Positions 39,064 to 50,181 of a DNA stretch of 64,000 nucleotides are shown here, one piece after another. The DNA lies in assembly GCF_003614885.1 (NCBI RefSeq), contig NZ_QZMS01000007.1, positions 1,426,001 to 1,490,000 on the forward strand, read 5' to 3'. Both the position numbers and the translations under genes were made by a program. The notes below the pieces were generated by a model, which was given only the letters and a program-made list of their open reading frames with translations, made no database searches and was not told where the DNA came from. This stretch comes from Photobacterium salinisoli (GTDB lineage: Bacteria; Pseudomonadota; Gammaproteobacteria; Enterobacterales; Vibrionaceae). Each line of letters begins with the position of its first letter. Within the stretch, counting starts at the first letter, position 1.

Positions 39064-39684
39064 TTACACCATGGAGCGCAGGGCTTCACGGATAATGGCT
39101 TCACTTGGCATATCATCCTGCGCGACCTGAGCCACCACTTTAGAAGCCTGCTGCGGTTTATAACCCAGCGCTATCAGGGCACTCACCGCTTCATCTTCCG
39201 CCCGATTCTTATCGGATGCGGCAGACTGTGCTCGGCTGGCTGCGGTATCCAGCGCTGGTGTAAAGAGATCGCCCTCCCCCCAGCCTTTCAGGCGGTCTTT
39301 CATTTCAACCAGCAGGCGCTCTGCGGTTTTTTTACCAACGCCGGGGATCTTCACTAAGGTAGAAATATCTTCAGTTTCCACACAAAGCACAAACTGGCTG
39401 GCCGTCAACGCAGACAAAATAGCCAAACCCAGTTTAGGCCCGACACCATTGGCTTTGATGACTTCACGAAATAAATCCCGCTCACTTTTCTTATTGAAAC
39501 CGTACAGCAGCTGGGCGTCTTCTCTCACCACAAAATGGGTAGCGATAGTGACTTCCTGCCCTGCTTCCGGCAATTCGTAAAAACAGCTCATCGGCATCTG
39601 AACTTCATACCCGATTCCGGCGGCCTCAATCACCACTTCCGGAGGCTGTTTTTCTACTATGATTCCTCGTAATCGGCCAATCAC
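39064..39684 (-). CDS. ruvA: Holliday junction branch migration protein RuvA
   Basis: The 206-residue DNA-binding subunit starts with [27 protein letters not shown] (OB domain), has two HhH motifs ([16 protein letters not shown] and [17 protein letters not shown]) and a C-terminal UBA-like domain ([18 protein letters not shown]) that contacts RuvB. The start is a GTG at 39684 with GAGGCAAGG just upstream; extending to the ATG at 39705 gives seven residues not found in the family. Confidence 0.95.
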   Translation of the reverse strand: MIGRLRGIIVEKQPPEVVIEAAGIGYEVQMPMSCFYELPEAGQEVTIATHFVVREDAQLLYGFNKKSERDLFREVIKANGVGPKLGLAILSALTASQFVLCVETEDISTLVKIPGVGKKTAERLLVEMKDRLKGWGEGDLFTPALDTAASRAQSAASDKNRAEDEAVSALIALGYKPQQASKVVAQVAQDDMPSEAIIREALRSMV

Positions 39685-39727
39685 TGCCTTGCCTCTATCT
39701 CGCAAATTAAATTGGCTCTAGCATAAT

Positions 39728-39755
39728 AAAGCGCTGGATGGATATCCAGCGCTTT
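39728..39755 (-). terminator. Terminator after the methyl-accepting protein gene
   Basis: Stem AAAGCGCTGGAT / ATCCAGCGCTTT with loop GGAT, followed on the minus strand by ATTATG. It stands between the chemoreceptor gene and ruvA, so ruvAB probably has its own promoter here. Confidence 0.7.
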
Positions 39756-39786
39756 ATCAGGATGTAGCAAGAAATGACAGACGAGA

Positions 39787-41244
39787 TCAAGCCTGATGGC
39801 GCGACACCAACCTATTGAGACTATCGGCAAGTCCTTTTAACGTTTCGACTCTGTTGGCCAGCTTTGCGCCTTGCTGAGCCACCTGATCCGAAACCTGATT
39901 CGTCTGCACCACGCTGTGCGCCACTTCGGTACTGGCCAGATTCAGCTCTTTGAGTGACTGGACCTGAATCCCCAGAGTATCAGCCAGACGATTAACATCC
40001 TCAGACAACCCTGTGATCTCGGCAATAATGCCGCCCAGTTCAGTTGCCGTTGCGTGAATGACTTTTTGCCCCTGCTGCACTTCGTTTTTACTTTTCTCTA
40101 GCAAGCTGCGGATCTCTGTCGCTGATGCATTACTTTTTGCAGACAGTTTACGGACTTCATCGGCAACTACGGCAAATCCTCGCCCTGACTCCCCGGCTCG
40201 CGCCGCTTCAATCGCCGCATTCAATGCCAGCAGATTGGTTTGTTCAGCAACGGCAGTGATCAGCTCGGCAGCCGACATAACGTCATTATTACTGTGCAGG
40301 ATACGGGCGATAGCTTCGGTCGAGGCATTCAGCGATGCCGAGCTGTGCTGTGCCTGAGTTTCTATCGTCCGGCTTCGCTGGCGCAGCTCAGTCACGGAGC
40401 GATCCGATTCATCCAGCCCTTCTGTCATCTGTCCGAGTTGTTGACTCATCTGCTCTGCCGCACTGGCCTGTGACAGACAGTTTTGATTGAGATCTTTCAC
40501 CTGATGATGCAGCGCATCAGACTGTTGTTCCAGGTCATCAGCTAACTGCGCCAGCTGGCTGGCATTGTCACTGGCACGGTCCATAATGCTACCCAACGCC
40601 TGCTCACCTTTTCTGGCTTGTTCAGCCAATGTATAGCTGGCCCGTTCAGCCTCGGAAGACTTCACCAGCGCGGCTTCCCGCTGACGCACGGTAAAGGCCT
40701 GGGCGATGCCAATCACAATCAGAGGCAACAATAAGCCAGACCAGGTTTCCAGACGCTCTGCCGCTGGCGTCAATACCAGGTGGGGAAAATCATGGCCAGC
40801 CAGTGATTCTTTAACCATCCAGCCTGAGACCAGTACCACTAATGCACTCCAGATCATGGCAGTGACAGGTTTGGCCGCCAGGAAGAAAGCCACTATCAGC
40901 AAGGGCATCCAGAATGCCTGTGTGGAGACAACAATACCGCCACTTTGATAGACAATATTCACGGCATGGATCACCATGCCAAGAAAACCCACGTTCACTG
41001 CGAGCTCAATCTGTTTCAACCAGCGAACGAGCAAACCGGCCAGTATTTCACAGCCAATAAGAGCCACAGAGGTAATAACCAGACTGGTGTGAGCGTGGCT
41101 TGACCATTTTATCCAGCTGTACAAGCCGACAAAAAACGAGATGAGGGTAAAAAATAGCAGGGTATCAACAAGGCGGGATTGCTCGCCTTGCCACTGATGT
41201 GCAGTAGGCAAAAACAGGCCTCGCCAAAAAGCGACTGGGGACAT
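39787..41244 (-). CDS. Methyl-accepting chemotaxis protein with polytopic N-terminal membrane region
   Basis: This 485-residue protein has about six hydrophobic helices in the first 190 residues ([20 protein letters not shown] through [16 protein letters not shown]) instead of the usual two helices flanking a periplasmic domain. No HAMP domain is obvious. A coiled-coil MCP signalling domain follows, with the hairpin motif [25 protein letters not shown] near residue 340-365. No C-terminal CheR-tether pentapeptide is seen. It probably senses within the membrane or from the cytoplasm and signals to CheA/CheW. Its place between ruvC and ruvA, terminated on both sides, suggests insertion into the ruv cluster. 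Confidence 0.88.
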   Translation of the reverse strand: MSPVAFWRGLFLPTAHQWQGEQSRLVDTLLFFTLISFFVGLYSWIKWSSHAHTSLVITSVALIGCEILAGLLVRWLKQIELAVNVGFLGMVIHAVNIVYQSGGIVVSTQAFWMPLLIVAFFLAAKPVTAMIWSALVVLVSGWMVKESLAGHDFPHLVLTPAAERLETWSGLLLPLIVIGIAQAFTVRQREAALVKSSEAERASYTLAEQARKGEQALGSIMDRASDNASQLAQLADDLEQQSDALHHQVKDLNQNCLSQASAAEQMSQQLGQMTEGLDESDRSVTELRQRSRTIETQAQHSSASLNASTEAIARILHSNNDVMSAAELITAVAEQTNLLALNAAIEAARAGESGRGFAVVADEVRKLSAKSNASATEIRSLLEKSKNEVQQGQKVIHATATELGGIIAEITGLSEDVNRLADTLGIQVQSLKELNLASTEVAHSVVQTNQVSDQVAQQGAKLANRVETLKGLADSLNRLVSRHQA

Positions 41245-41324
41245 TTGGTCATCCTTGTCATTGTTATTTATGAACTATCCAACAGCTCCGACCACTATAT
41301 TCAGTTAACAATGAATTAACAAAG

Positions 41325-41351
41325 AAAAAAGCAGCACAAGGCTGCTTTTTT
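41325..41351 (-). terminator. Terminator of yebC-ruvC
   Basis: Stem AAAAAAGCAGC / GCTGCTTTTTT with loop ACAAG; T run on the minus strand (TTTTTTCTTTG). It lies about 70 bases past the ruvC stop. Confidence 0.82.
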
Positions 41352-41417
41352 TGATCCGTCCAACAGAACGCATTCCTGACAGGGATATGGATAATCTGAC
41401 TCAGCAGCACGTGACTG

Positions 41418-41939
41418 CTATCTGTATCGTCCCCGTTTTGAACCCGATGCCTGTCCTGCCATAGCAACCAGGGTTTTATGGGTATGGGCGTGACAGATAG
41501 CCACCGCTAAAGCATCTGCCGCATCCGCCTGTGGCTTACCCGGTAATTTCAGCATATGGCAGACCATGTGCTGAACCTGTACTTTATCGGCACTGCCCTT
41601 GCCAACCACCGCCTGCTTAATCAATCTGGCCGCATATTCGCTGACAGGGATATGGGCATTCACAGCGGCGACAATGGCACTGCCCCGTGCCTGACCGAGT
41701 TTCAGGGCCGAATTGGCATTTTTACCCATAAAGACTTCTTCGATGGCAAAATCATCGGGTCGAAACTGAGTGATCACTTCGGTGACCCCGGCATAAATCT
41801 GATGCAGCCGCCCCGGAATATCGTCACAGCTGGTGCGGATACAACCGCTGCCCAGATATTCAAGTTGCCTGCCCACCTGACGGATAACACCGTATCCCGT
41901 GATTCTGGAGCCTGGGTCTATCCCTAAAATAATGGCCAT
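41418..41939 (-). CDS. ruvC: Crossover junction endodeoxyribonuclease RuvC
   Basis: The 173-residue Holliday-junction resolvase has the RNase-H-like fold. The N-terminal [18 protein letters not shown] carries the first catalytic Asp; [26 protein letters not shown] has the Glu; [17 protein letters not shown] near the end has the last Asp pair. Length equals E. coli RuvC. The ATG lies 5 bases after the yebC stop, so the two are co-transcribed. Confidence 0.97.
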   Translation of the reverse strand: MAIILGIDPGSRITGYGVIRQVGRQLEYLGSGCIRTSCDDIPGRLHQIYAGVTEVITQFRPDDFAIEEVFMGKNANSALKLGQARGSAIVAAVNAHIPVSEYAARLIKQAVVGKGSADKVQVQHMVCHMLKLPGKPQADAADALAVAICHAHTHKTLVAMAGQASGSKRGRYR

Positions 41940-41944
41940 TAATA

Positions 41945-42688
41945 TTACAACTGTTCCGCCACTTCGTCGGAAATATCACCGTTATGGTATACCTCCTGCA
42001 CATCATCAAGATCATCCAGTGCATCAATCAGACGCAGCAGTTTTGGCGCGGTGTCCGCATCCAGCTCGGCCTTGGTTGACGGAATCAGGGTTACTTCTGC
42101 GTTCTGGGCCTCAAATCCGGCACTGTCCAGCGCGTCTCTCACCGGGCCAAAATCCGCCGGTGTGGTGTAGACATCGATAGAACCATCATCATTGGTTTCA
42201 ACATCATCGGCACCCCCTTCCAGTGCTGCTTCCATGACGGCGTCTTCATCCAGGCCCGGTGCGTAGGAAATCACACCCTTTTTCTCGAACAGGTAATTAA
42301 CGCTACCGTCTGTGCCCAGATTACCGCCCGCTTTGCTGAACGCATGGCGCACACCGGATACCGTGCGATTGCGGTTGTCTGTCATGCATTCAACCATCAC
42401 AGCGGTGCCGCCCGGGCCGTATCCTTCGTAAATCACGGTTTCCATGTTGTCGTCACCTTCACCGCCGGCACCACGGCTGATGGCACGGTTGATGGTGTCG
42501 CGCGTCATGTTATTGGACAGCGCTTTATCGACAGCAGCACGCAGACGCGGATTGCTTTCCGTTTCAGGGCCGCCTTCTTTGGTCGACACCACGATTTCTC
42601 GGATTAACTTGGTGAAAATTTTACCGCGCTTGGCGTCTTGCGCCGCTTTACGGTGTTTGATGTTGGCCCACTTACTATGACCTGCCAT
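41945..42688 (-). CDS. yebC: YebC/PmpR family DNA-binding regulatory protein
   Basis: This 247-residue protein starts with the invariant [27 protein letters not shown] and contains the [21 protein letters not shown] and [23 protein letters not shown] blocks. It is a broadly conserved protein, reported to act as a transcription regulator and, in recent work, as a translation factor relieving stalls at proline stretches. It precedes ruvC by 5 bases, the common order in gammaproteobacteria. Confidence 0.96.
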   Translation of the reverse strand: MAGHSKWANIKHRKAAQDAKRGKIFTKLIREIVVSTKEGGPETESNPRLRAAVDKALSNNMTRDTINRAISRGAGGEGDDNMETVIYEGYGPGGTAVMVECMTDNRNRTVSGVRHAFSKAGGNLGTDGSVNYLFEKKGVISYAPGLDEDAVMEAALEGGADDVETNDDGSIDVYTTPADFGPVRDALDSAGFEAQNAEVTLIPSTKAELDADTAPKLLRLIDALDDLDDVQEVYHNGDISDEVAEQL

Positions 42689-42821
42689 AACAATGCTCCG
42701 GATTGATAGAGGGTGTTGTCCCAGCTCTGCGTCACTGGGAGGCGCTGATCACTGTTCAGAACACGGCGAGAGATCGTACATCAGATGGTATGAAGCAGAC
42801 TGCAATGTCTTGAAGAGTGAT

Positions 42822-42845
42822 CGGGCTGGCAGAGTTGCCAGCCCG
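42822..42845 (-). terminator. Hairpin after aspS
   Basis: A 10-bp perfect stem (CGGGCTGGCA / TGCCAGCCCG) with loop GAGT lies 15 bases past the aspS stop. No T run follows on the minus strand, so it may stabilise the 3' end rather than terminate alone. Confidence 0.5.
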
Positions 42846-42860
42846 GAATAGTTCATATAC

Positions 42861-44642
42861 TTATACGTTTTCCATTGGCTTAACAGCAGCTTTGATCGAA
42901 ATCGCCAGCTCCTCAAGGGCGGCAGGGTTGGCCAGACTTGGTGCGTCTGTCATCAGACACGCGGCTGCCGTGGTTTTCGGGAAAGCAATCACGTCACGAA
43001 TATTCTCGGTGCCGCACAGCAGCATCACCAGACGATCCAGACCAAACGCCAGACCAGCATGTGGCGGTGTACCGAATTTCAGCGCATCCAGCAGGAAACC
43101 GAATTTCAGCTGCTGCTCTTGCGCGTCAATACCCAGAATGTTGAACACGGCCGCCTGCATGTCGGCGTTATGAATACGTACAGAACCACCGCCCACTTCG
43201 TAACCGTTGATGACCATATCGTAGGCATTGGAACTGGCTGCCCCAGGATTGGCCGCCAGCTCTTGCGCAGTCATATTCAGCGGAGCGGTGAACGGGTGGT
43301 GCATCGCGTGCAGGTTACCTTCTTCGTCTTCTTCGAACATTGGGAAATCAACCACCCACAAAGGTGCCCATGCCGATTCGTCGGTCAGTTTCAGGTCTTT
43401 ACCCAGCTTCAGACGCAGTGCGCCCATCGCTTCATCAACCACATTTTTGCGATCGGCGCCAAAGAGCAGAATATCGCCAGATTCAGCCTGAGTGCGCTCC
43501 AGCAGCTGTGTCACTATCTCTTCATTCAGGAATTTAGCCACAGGTGACTGCACGCCGTCAAAACCGGCCGCACGATCATTCACCTTCATCCATGCCAGGC
43601 CTTTTGCACCATAGATACCCACAAAGCTGGTGTACTCGTCAATCTGCTTGCGAGACAGTTCCGCACCGCCCGGTACACGCAGAACGGCCACACGGCCTTT
43701 AGGATCATTGGCAGGGCCGGCGAAGACTTTGAAGTCGACATCTTTCAGGATATCGGCCACGTCTACCAGCTCCAGCGGGTTACGCAGATCCGGCTTGTCC
43801 GAACCGTAACGGCGCATTGCTTCTTCGTACTTCATGACAGGGAAAGTACCCAGATCAACGTTCAGCAGTTCTTGCCACATTTCGGTGACCATCTGCTCAG
43901 TCACGGCACGCACCTGGTCGGCGGTCATGAACGAGGTTTCGATATCGATCTGGGTGAATTCCGGCTGACGATCTGCACGCAGGTCTTCGTCACGGAAACA
44001 TTTTACGATTTGATAGTAACGGTCAAAACCAGACATCATCAGCAGCTGCTTAAAGAGCTGTGGTGATTGAGGCAGTGCATAGAAGCTGCCTTTGTGCACA
44101 CGGCTTGGTACCAGATAGTCACGGGCACCTTCCGGTGTCGCTTTGGTCAGCACAGGGGTTTCAATATCCAGAAAACCGTTTTCATCCAGGAAACGACGCA
44201 CGAAGCTGGATGCTTTCGCACGCAGTTTGATACGGTCACTCATTTCCGGACGACGCAGGTCCAGGTAGCGGAATTTCAGGCGCTGCTCTTCAGTGTTCTT
44301 CTGATTGAAGTCCAGCGGCAGCACATCGGAACGGTTGATGATTTCCAGGCCTTTGGCAATCACTTCCACTTCGCCGGTCGCCATGTCTTTGTTGACCTGG
44401 CTGTCCGGACGCTGACGGACTTCACCGGTCAGGCGGATACAAAATTCATTGCGCAGTTGGTTTGCCACCTCAAAGATATCTTTCATATCCGGGTCAACCA
44501 CTACCTGAACGATACCTTCACGATCTCGCATATCAATGAAAATAAGACCGCCTAAATCACGACGGCGGTTTACCCAGCCGCAAAGCTCAACGGTTTGTCC
44601 CGCATGGGACTTGTTCAGGTGACCACAATATTGGGTGCGCAT
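42861..44642 (-). CDS. aspS: Aspartate--tRNA ligase AspS
   Basis: This is a 593-residue bacterial-type class IIb aminoacyl-tRNA synthetase. It starts [29 protein letters not shown] (OB anticodon-binding domain), has motif 2 ([23 protein letters not shown]), a GAD insertion domain (about 290-420) and motif 3 ([15 protein letters not shown]). Length matches E. coli AspS (590). It charges tRNA-Asp. The start has a GGGAAATT site, and the gene is transcribed divergently from the DUF72 gene. Confidence 0.97.
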   Translation of the reverse strand: MRTQYCGHLNKSHAGQTVELCGWVNRRRDLGGLIFIDMRDREGIVQVVVDPDMKDIFEVANQLRNEFCIRLTGEVRQRPDSQVNKDMATGEVEVIAKGLEIINRSDVLPLDFNQKNTEEQRLKFRYLDLRRPEMSDRIKLRAKASSFVRRFLDENGFLDIETPVLTKATPEGARDYLVPSRVHKGSFYALPQSPQLFKQLLMMSGFDRYYQIVKCFRDEDLRADRQPEFTQIDIETSFMTADQVRAVTEQMVTEMWQELLNVDLGTFPVMKYEEAMRRYGSDKPDLRNPLELVDVADILKDVDFKVFAGPANDPKGRVAVLRVPGGAELSRKQIDEYTSFVGIYGAKGLAWMKVNDRAAGFDGVQSPVAKFLNEEIVTQLLERTQAESGDILLFGADRKNVVDEAMGALRLKLGKDLKLTDESAWAPLWVVDFPMFEEDEEGNLHAMHHPFTAPLNMTAQELAANPGAASSNAYDMVINGYEVGGGSVRIHNADMQAAVFNILGIDAQEQQLKFGFLLDALKFGTPPHAGLAFGLDRLVMLLCGTENIRDVIAFPKTTAAACLMTDAPSLANPAALEELAISIKAAVKPMENV

Positions 44643-44939
44643 AAGAATTTCCCGATCTGTTTACTTACAATCCTGTGTGTCCGCCCAAAATGGTATGACA
44701 GACACCAACTGTGCCAGTTTCGGCCATCTTCAGTGCCCGGTTGCGGCCTGACTGACGTCCGAAATAAAAATAACGCGGTATTATAAATGAAAAACACCAC
44801 TGTAGGAAAAACCTCTGGCGTAAATCAAGCAAAATAGCCTGATTCCAGTCGCGAATGTTGACCGAATGGCGGGATATTCTCCACAATGTCAGCCAAGCCC
44901 CTATCCGGATGGATAAAAAATATTCACTAAGGTTTTTCA

Positions 44940-45815
44940 ATGCCCTTTTCTTCACCCCTTAAGATCGGAATGGCAATGTGGTCACATGCGCCCTGGCAAC
45001 GTAGACTCTATGGCCGTGGTTGTCCGTCCACGGAGAGGTTAAACCGATACGCAGAAACCTTTTCCACTGTCGAAGGCAATACTACTTTCTATGCCACACC
45101 CAAGCCGGCCACTGTACAGAATTGGGCTGATGCCACACCGGACGATTTTCGATTCACTTTCAAGCTGCCGAAAACCATCACCCACCAATACAAACTGATG
45201 CACTGCCAGGGTCAGCTCGGTGAATTTTTTCATGTCATGGCGCCTGTGGCAGAAAAAACCGGTATCTGGAAAATTCAATTACCCGCCAGTTTCGGCCCTG
45301 CTGAGCTGCCAGCGCTGTCCGCTTTTCTCAAACGGCTGCCGTCAGAGCTGACGGTTGGGGTTGAGGTCCGTCATCCGGCTTTTTTCAGTAAAGGCGCAGA
45401 AGAAAAAGCACTAAACCGTTTGCTTATAGAACACCAGGTCAATCGGATTATCATGGACACACGCCCGGTTTTTTCAGCCCCCGCTACCAGCGAGGCCGTC
45501 ATTGATGCCCATCAGAAAAAACCCAGAGTGCCGGTTCACGCCATTGCTACTGCCATGCACCCTGTCGTGCGCTTCATCGGACATCCGGATCTTGAGGCCA
45601 ACGATCCCTTTTTTGCCAATTGGTTACAACGTCTTCCTCTGTGGCTGAGTGAGGGCCGCCAGCCTTATCTGTTCATTCATACGCCCGACAACGACTTTGC
45701 GCCGGAATTGGCCGTCCGCCTTCACCGTCAGTTAACACAGCAGCTGGCTGGCACAGCAACGTGCCTGCCCGAGCTGAAATTACCGCAAGGTGGTGACCAG
45801 GTATCACTGCTCTGA
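44940..45815 (+). CDS. DUF72 domain-containing protein (YecE-like)
   Basis: The 291-residue protein matches the YecE/DUF72 TIM-barrel-like family: KIGMAMWSHAPWQRRLYGRG at the start, the FSTVEGNTTFYATPKPATVQNWADATPDDFRFTFKLPK block, and VEVRHPAFF. The C-terminus YLFIHTPDNDFAPELAVRLH is also typical. The function is unknown. RBS AAGGTTTTT precedes the ATG. In Vibrios and E. coli the gene lies near aspS and cmoAB, as here. Confidence 0.88.
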   Translation: MPFSSPLKIGMAMWSHAPWQRRLYGRGCPSTERLNRYAETFSTVEGNTTFYATPKPATVQNWADATPDDFRFTFKLPKTITHQYKLMHCQGQLGEFFHVMAPVAEKTGIWKIQLPASFGPAELPALSAFLKRLPSELTVGVEVRHPAFFSKGAEEKALNRLLIEHQVNRIIMDTRPVFSAPATSEAVIDAHQKKPRVPVHAIATAMHPVVRFIGHPDLEANDPFFANWLQRLPLWLSEGRQPYLFIHTPDNDFAPELAVRLHRQLTQQLAGTATCLPELKLPQGGDQVSLL

Positions 45816-45959
45816 ACCCGACCTGACCGGCCCTGTAAATCCACAAGACAACTGGCGCTATTTTATCTACAATACGCGCCTTTTCAGCGGGAGAAGGACT
45901 CCCCTTAGCCATAAATCGCCGTGCGGCGAGGTATGCCGGAAGGAACCGTCCGAGATTAA

Positions 45960-46712
<753 letters not shown>

Positions 46713-46742
46713 TTAACGAATTTAAGGTAACTTTGACGCTCC

Positions 46743-47717
46743 ATGTTTAGCTTTTCAGAATTCTATCGCTTATTGGCCAATGACGAGCAACTGCGTCCCT
46801 GGCTTAACATTTTGCCGCAGCAATTATCCGACTGGGAAACCGCCCAACATGGCGACATGGCTCGCTGGGTTCGGGCGCTGAAAAAGTTTCCTGCCGATAA
46901 GCCGGACTTTATCGACCTGAAAACCCAAGTCAGTGTAATGAATGAAGTGCCGCTTGCCGACGGTGAGCAAAAACGCCTGGAAAGTTTGCTGCGTTTGCTC
47001 CATCCCTGGCGCAAAGGCCCGTACCATATCCACGGTATTCACATCGACACCGAATGGCGTTCCGACTGGAAATGGGATCGCGTCCTGCCGCATATCTCGC
47101 CGCTCAAACACCGTAAGGTGCTGGATGTCGGCTGCGGCAACGGTTACCACATGTGGCGCATGCTGGGTGAAGGTGCCGCACTGACGGTCGGTATCGATCC
47201 GTCGAATCTGTTTCTGATCCAGTTCGAGGCAATCCGTCGCCTGATGGGTCAGGATGAGCGTGCGTATCTGTTGCCACTGGGCATAGAACAACTGCCGGAG
47301 CTGAAAGCGTTTGATACCGTCTTCAGTATGGGCGTGCTCTATCACCGCCGCTCGCCACTTGACCACTTGCTGCAACTGAAAAACCAGCTGCGCAAAGGCG
47401 GTGAACTGGTGCTGGAGACCTTAGTCATCGAAGGCGATGAAAATGCCGTACTGGTGCCGGGTCACCGTTATGCTCAGATGCACAACGTCTACTTTTTCCC
47501 CTCTGCCAAAGCCCTGAAAGTCTGGCTGGAGAAAAGCGGCTTTGTCGATGTGCGGATTGTGGATGAAAGTGTCACTACCACCGATGAGCAACGCTCAACC
47601 GACTGGATGACAAATAATTCATTGCCTGAATATCTCGATCCGCAAGATCCGTCAAAAACGATAGAAGGTTACCCTGCCCCCCGACGCGCTGTACTGGTCG
47701 CCGTAAATCCTGACTAA
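46743..47717 (+). CDS. cmoB: tRNA U34 carboxymethyltransferase CmoB
   Basis: This 324-residue enzyme transfers the carboxymethyl group of carboxy-SAM to 5-hydroxyuridine at tRNA position 34, making cmo5U. Conserved blocks: [25 protein letters not shown], the SAM motif [15 protein letters not shown], and [16 protein letters not shown]. It ends in [10 protein letters not shown] as in E. coli (323 residues). AAGG lies upstream of the ATG. It forms an operon with cmoA. Confidence 0.97.
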   Translation: MFSFSEFYRLLANDEQLRPWLNILPQQLSDWETAQHGDMARWVRALKKFPADKPDFIDLKTQVSVMNEVPLADGEQKRLESLLRLLHPWRKGPYHIHGIHIDTEWRSDWKWDRVLPHISPLKHRKVLDVGCGNGYHMWRMLGEGAALTVGIDPSNLFLIQFEAIRRLMGQDERAYLLPLGIEQLPELKAFDTVFSMGVLYHRRSPLDHLLQLKNQLRKGGELVLETLVIEGDENAVLVPGHRYAQMHNVYFFPSAKALKVWLEKSGFVDVRIVDESVTTTDEQRSTDWMTNNSLPEYLDPQDPSKTIEGYPAPRRAVLVAVNPD

Positions 47718-47819
47718 GTGTTAACAAAAGGGTGCTACCCGCATCCTTTTTTGTACGCTAAACTACGGCCCCCTAAAGAAAAACTAAGAATTACACTATA
47801 TCCACTTTTGGGAGTGAGC

Positions 47820-48575
47820 ATGCTTGGCCGCAGCGTAACCTTTATTGCATTGACTTTTATTTCCGGCTGCTCAATGCTGAAAACCGAACCCAGCCCGCAG
47901 CGGGAAACAAATACACTGACTGCGATTGAAATGATGGAAACCAATGTTCATTTTCGTCTTAATCGTATGTCTCAACAAATAAATGAACAAAATGAAAACA
48001 TTGCTAAGTTAGAAAAAGAGCTATCATCAATGTCAGAAGAGCTGAATAAAGTTGCTTCTGTTTCATCGTCTAAACCTGAAGTCATTGTTGAGAAAAAAAT
48101 AGTGCCGGTACCACAAAAAACTATTGATATCGATCCTAAAACTGCCCATGGCAAAGTTATCCTGGGCGAAGAAGAATGGATCTGGCTGGACTCAGTGCAA
48201 TCCTTTTTTAAAGCACGGGTTGACACGGGTGCGACAACCTCTTCGATCAATGCACTGGATATCCAGATCTTTGAACGGGATGGCAAACAGTGGGCCAAGT
48301 TTAATCTCAGCCACAGCGGCGAAGAGAATCAACCTGCCGACCAAATCGTGGAAGCCCCGATTGTCCGCTGGGTCAAAATTCGCCAGTCATCGGCCGACGA
48401 TACTGAACGGCGCCCCGTGGTAGAAATGTGGCTTAAACTCGGCAAATTGCATGAGAAAGCCCAATTTACCCTGGCAGACCGAACACAGATGACATATCCG
48501 GTGTTGCTTGGGCGGGAATTCTTTAAAGACGTCGCACTGGTTGATGTCGGTAAACAGTTCATTCAAGGGCGATAA
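47820..48575 (+). CDS. Retropepsin-like lipoprotein, RimK/LysX-type 'ATP-dependent zinc protease' family (PF05618)
   Basis: The 251-residue lipoprotein (lipobox FISGC, Cys 17) has a coiled-coil linker (NVHFRLNRMSQQINEQNENIAKLEKELSSM), then a domain of about 140 residues. That domain reads GEEEWIWLDSVQSFFKARVDTGATTSSINAL near residue 125-155. VDTGATTSS is the catalytic triad of retroviral-type aspartic proteases. LLGREFF near the end matches the second conserved retropepsin block. The family name zinc protease looks misleading. The ATG at 47820 has GGGAGTGAG upstream; the frame stays open to 47718 without family support. It leads a unit with a 7TM transglutaminase-like and an ATP-grasp gene. 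Confidence 0.85.
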   Translation: MLGRSVTFIALTFISGCSMLKTEPSPQRETNTLTAIEMMETNVHFRLNRMSQQINEQNENIAKLEKELSSMSEELNKVASVSSSKPEVIVEKKIVPVPQKTIDIDPKTAHGKVILGEEEWIWLDSVQSFFKARVDTGATTSSINALDIQIFERDGKQWAKFNLSHSGEENQPADQIVEAPIVRWVKIRQSSADDTERRPVVEMWLKLGKLHEKAQFTLADRTQMTYPVLLGREFFKDVALVDVGKQFIQGR

Positions 48576-48587
48576 CCGTTTTCAGTT

Positions 48588-48619
48588 TGGGGCATGACAA
48601 CTTGTCATTGCCCCATTTT
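48588..48619 (+). terminator. Hairpin after the retropepsin-like gene
   Basis: GGGGC-ATGACAA / TTGTCAT-GCCCC forms a long stem with one bulged T and a tight loop, followed by ATTTTCGTTTTC. It lies between the protease gene and the 7TM gene and may attenuate expression of the latter two. Confidence 0.6.
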
Positions 48620-48672
48620 CGTTTTCATCGTTTCGTTTGCTTCAACCAATAAAGGAAAAATTAGAGGTTGTC

Positions 48673-50178
48673 ATGACGTCAAGAATTCCATTTTATTTTC
48701 TCATCACCTTGCTCGTCATTGCCGGGACAGCGCTCAGTCTCTACCGCCATGATATTTACGGTGTGCCTTGGACACCGGGCGAAGAGCGCGCCTTGTGGGA
48801 GCTGGAAGCCAGAGTCGAGTTTGATGCCATCGGCAAGCCGGTCAAGGTTTCAATGGCCGCACCGGAATCACAGCAGGGCTTCACGCAAATCGACGAAAGC
48901 ACCTCATCACCAGGTTATGGCGTCGCACTGATCGATACCGATCAGGGACGCCGGGCGGAATGGTCAATTCGTCAGGCATCCGGCAAACAGGTGCTGTATT
49001 ACAAAACACAGATGCTTGTCGACCCACTGGCCAGTTTTTCGACGGATAAACCAAGAGGCAAGCCTGAAGCCCCCAGCCTGGATAACCCTCAGGAAACGGC
49101 AGCCAAAGCCATGTTGGCTCAGGCCAGAACACTATCGGCAGACAATCTGACGATGACACGGGAAATCCTGAAACAGCTCAATGACAGGAATAACCAAAAC
49201 GCCTCCCTGCTGCTCAATGCTTTTCCGCGGGAAAATGTGGTGGTTTTCCTACTCTCGATGGAAGGGATAAATTCCCGCATCGTGGGTGGCTTGCAGCTCG
49301 AAGATGGCCGACGTCGTCAAAGCATCAGCCCTATGGTGGAAGTCTGGGGCGGCGAAAAATGGCACTTGTTTGACCCGCAGACGGGTCAGGAAGGCAAACC
49401 TAACGACGTGCTGGTCTGGAACCAGCAAGGTCACTCCTTGCTGGATGTGATAGGTGGCCGTAACTCCAATATCAGCTTCTCGATTATTTCGCAGGACATT
49501 ACCCCGCAGCAGGCCACCCGTGAAAAAATCCAGGCTGAAGATCTGCTGAACTTCTCAATACACAGTCTGCCTATTGAGGAGCAGGCTATGTTCAAAACCA
49601 TCATGCTGGTGCCGATTGGCGCGTTAATTGTGGTCTTTCTCAGGGTTATCGTGGGCCTGAAAACCTCAGGGACTTTCATGCCGGTACTGATTGCGGTGGC
49701 CTTTGTGCAGACTCAGCTGATTACCGGTGTACTTGGTTTTCTGCTGATCGTGGGTACGGGTTTAATCATACGCAGCTACTTATCACGACTGAACTTGCTG
49801 CTTGTGGCCCGAATATCCGCCGTCATAGTGACAGTGATACTCATTATTTCAATCTTCACCGTAGTGGCCTTCAAGATCGGTCTGGTGGAAGGTCTGACTA
49901 TTACTTTCTTCCCGATGATCATCCTGTCGTGGACTATCGAACGCATGTCGATTCTGTGGGAAGAGGAAGGAGCTAAAGAGGTCTTTATTCAGGGTGGTGG
50001 TTCGCTGTTAACGGCTATCATAGTGTATCTGGTCATGACTAATGATCTGGTTCGCCACTTAACCTTTAACTTTATCGGCCTGCAACTCATTATAATGGCA
50101 CTGATCCTGATGCTGGGTAACTACACAGGCTACCGCCTGAGTGAGCTACGACGCTTTAAGCCGTTAGCGGAGGATTAA
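48673..50178 (+). CDS. Inactive transglutaminase fused to 7 transmembrane helices (UUP1/PF14400-PF14402)
   Basis: The 501-residue protein has a signal-anchor helix (FYFLITLLVIAGTALSLY), a periplasmic region of about 280 residues with a transglutaminase-like fold lacking a catalytic Cys, and seven C-terminal transmembrane helices (from FKTIMLVPIGALIVVFLRVIV to IGLQLIIMALILMLGNYTGY). GLKTSGTFMPVLIAVAF is a family block. The ATG at 48673 with AGAGG is preferred over an upstream TTG. The ATP-grasp gene starts 4 bases after its stop. The protein is probably a membrane partner holding or transporting a peptide made by that ligase. Confidence 0.88.
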   Translation: MTSRIPFYFLITLLVIAGTALSLYRHDIYGVPWTPGEERALWELEARVEFDAIGKPVKVSMAAPESQQGFTQIDESTSSPGYGVALIDTDQGRRAEWSIRQASGKQVLYYKTQMLVDPLASFSTDKPRGKPEAPSLDNPQETAAKAMLAQARTLSADNLTMTREILKQLNDRNNQNASLLLNAFPRENVVVFLLSMEGINSRIVGGLQLEDGRRRQSISPMVEVWGGEKWHLFDPQTGQEGKPNDVLVWNQQGHSLLDVIGGRNSNISFSIISQDITPQQATREKIQAEDLLNFSIHSLPIEEQAMFKTIMLVPIGALIVVFLRVIVGLKTSGTFMPVLIAVAFVQTQLITGVLGFLLIVGTGLIIRSYLSRLNLLLVARISAVIVTVILIISIFTVVAFKIGLVEGLTITFFPMIILSWTIERMSILWEEEGAKEVFIQGGGSLLTAIIVYLVMTNDLVRHLTFNFIGLQLIIMALILMLGNYTGYRLSELRRFKPLAED

Positions 50179-50181
50179 GCC

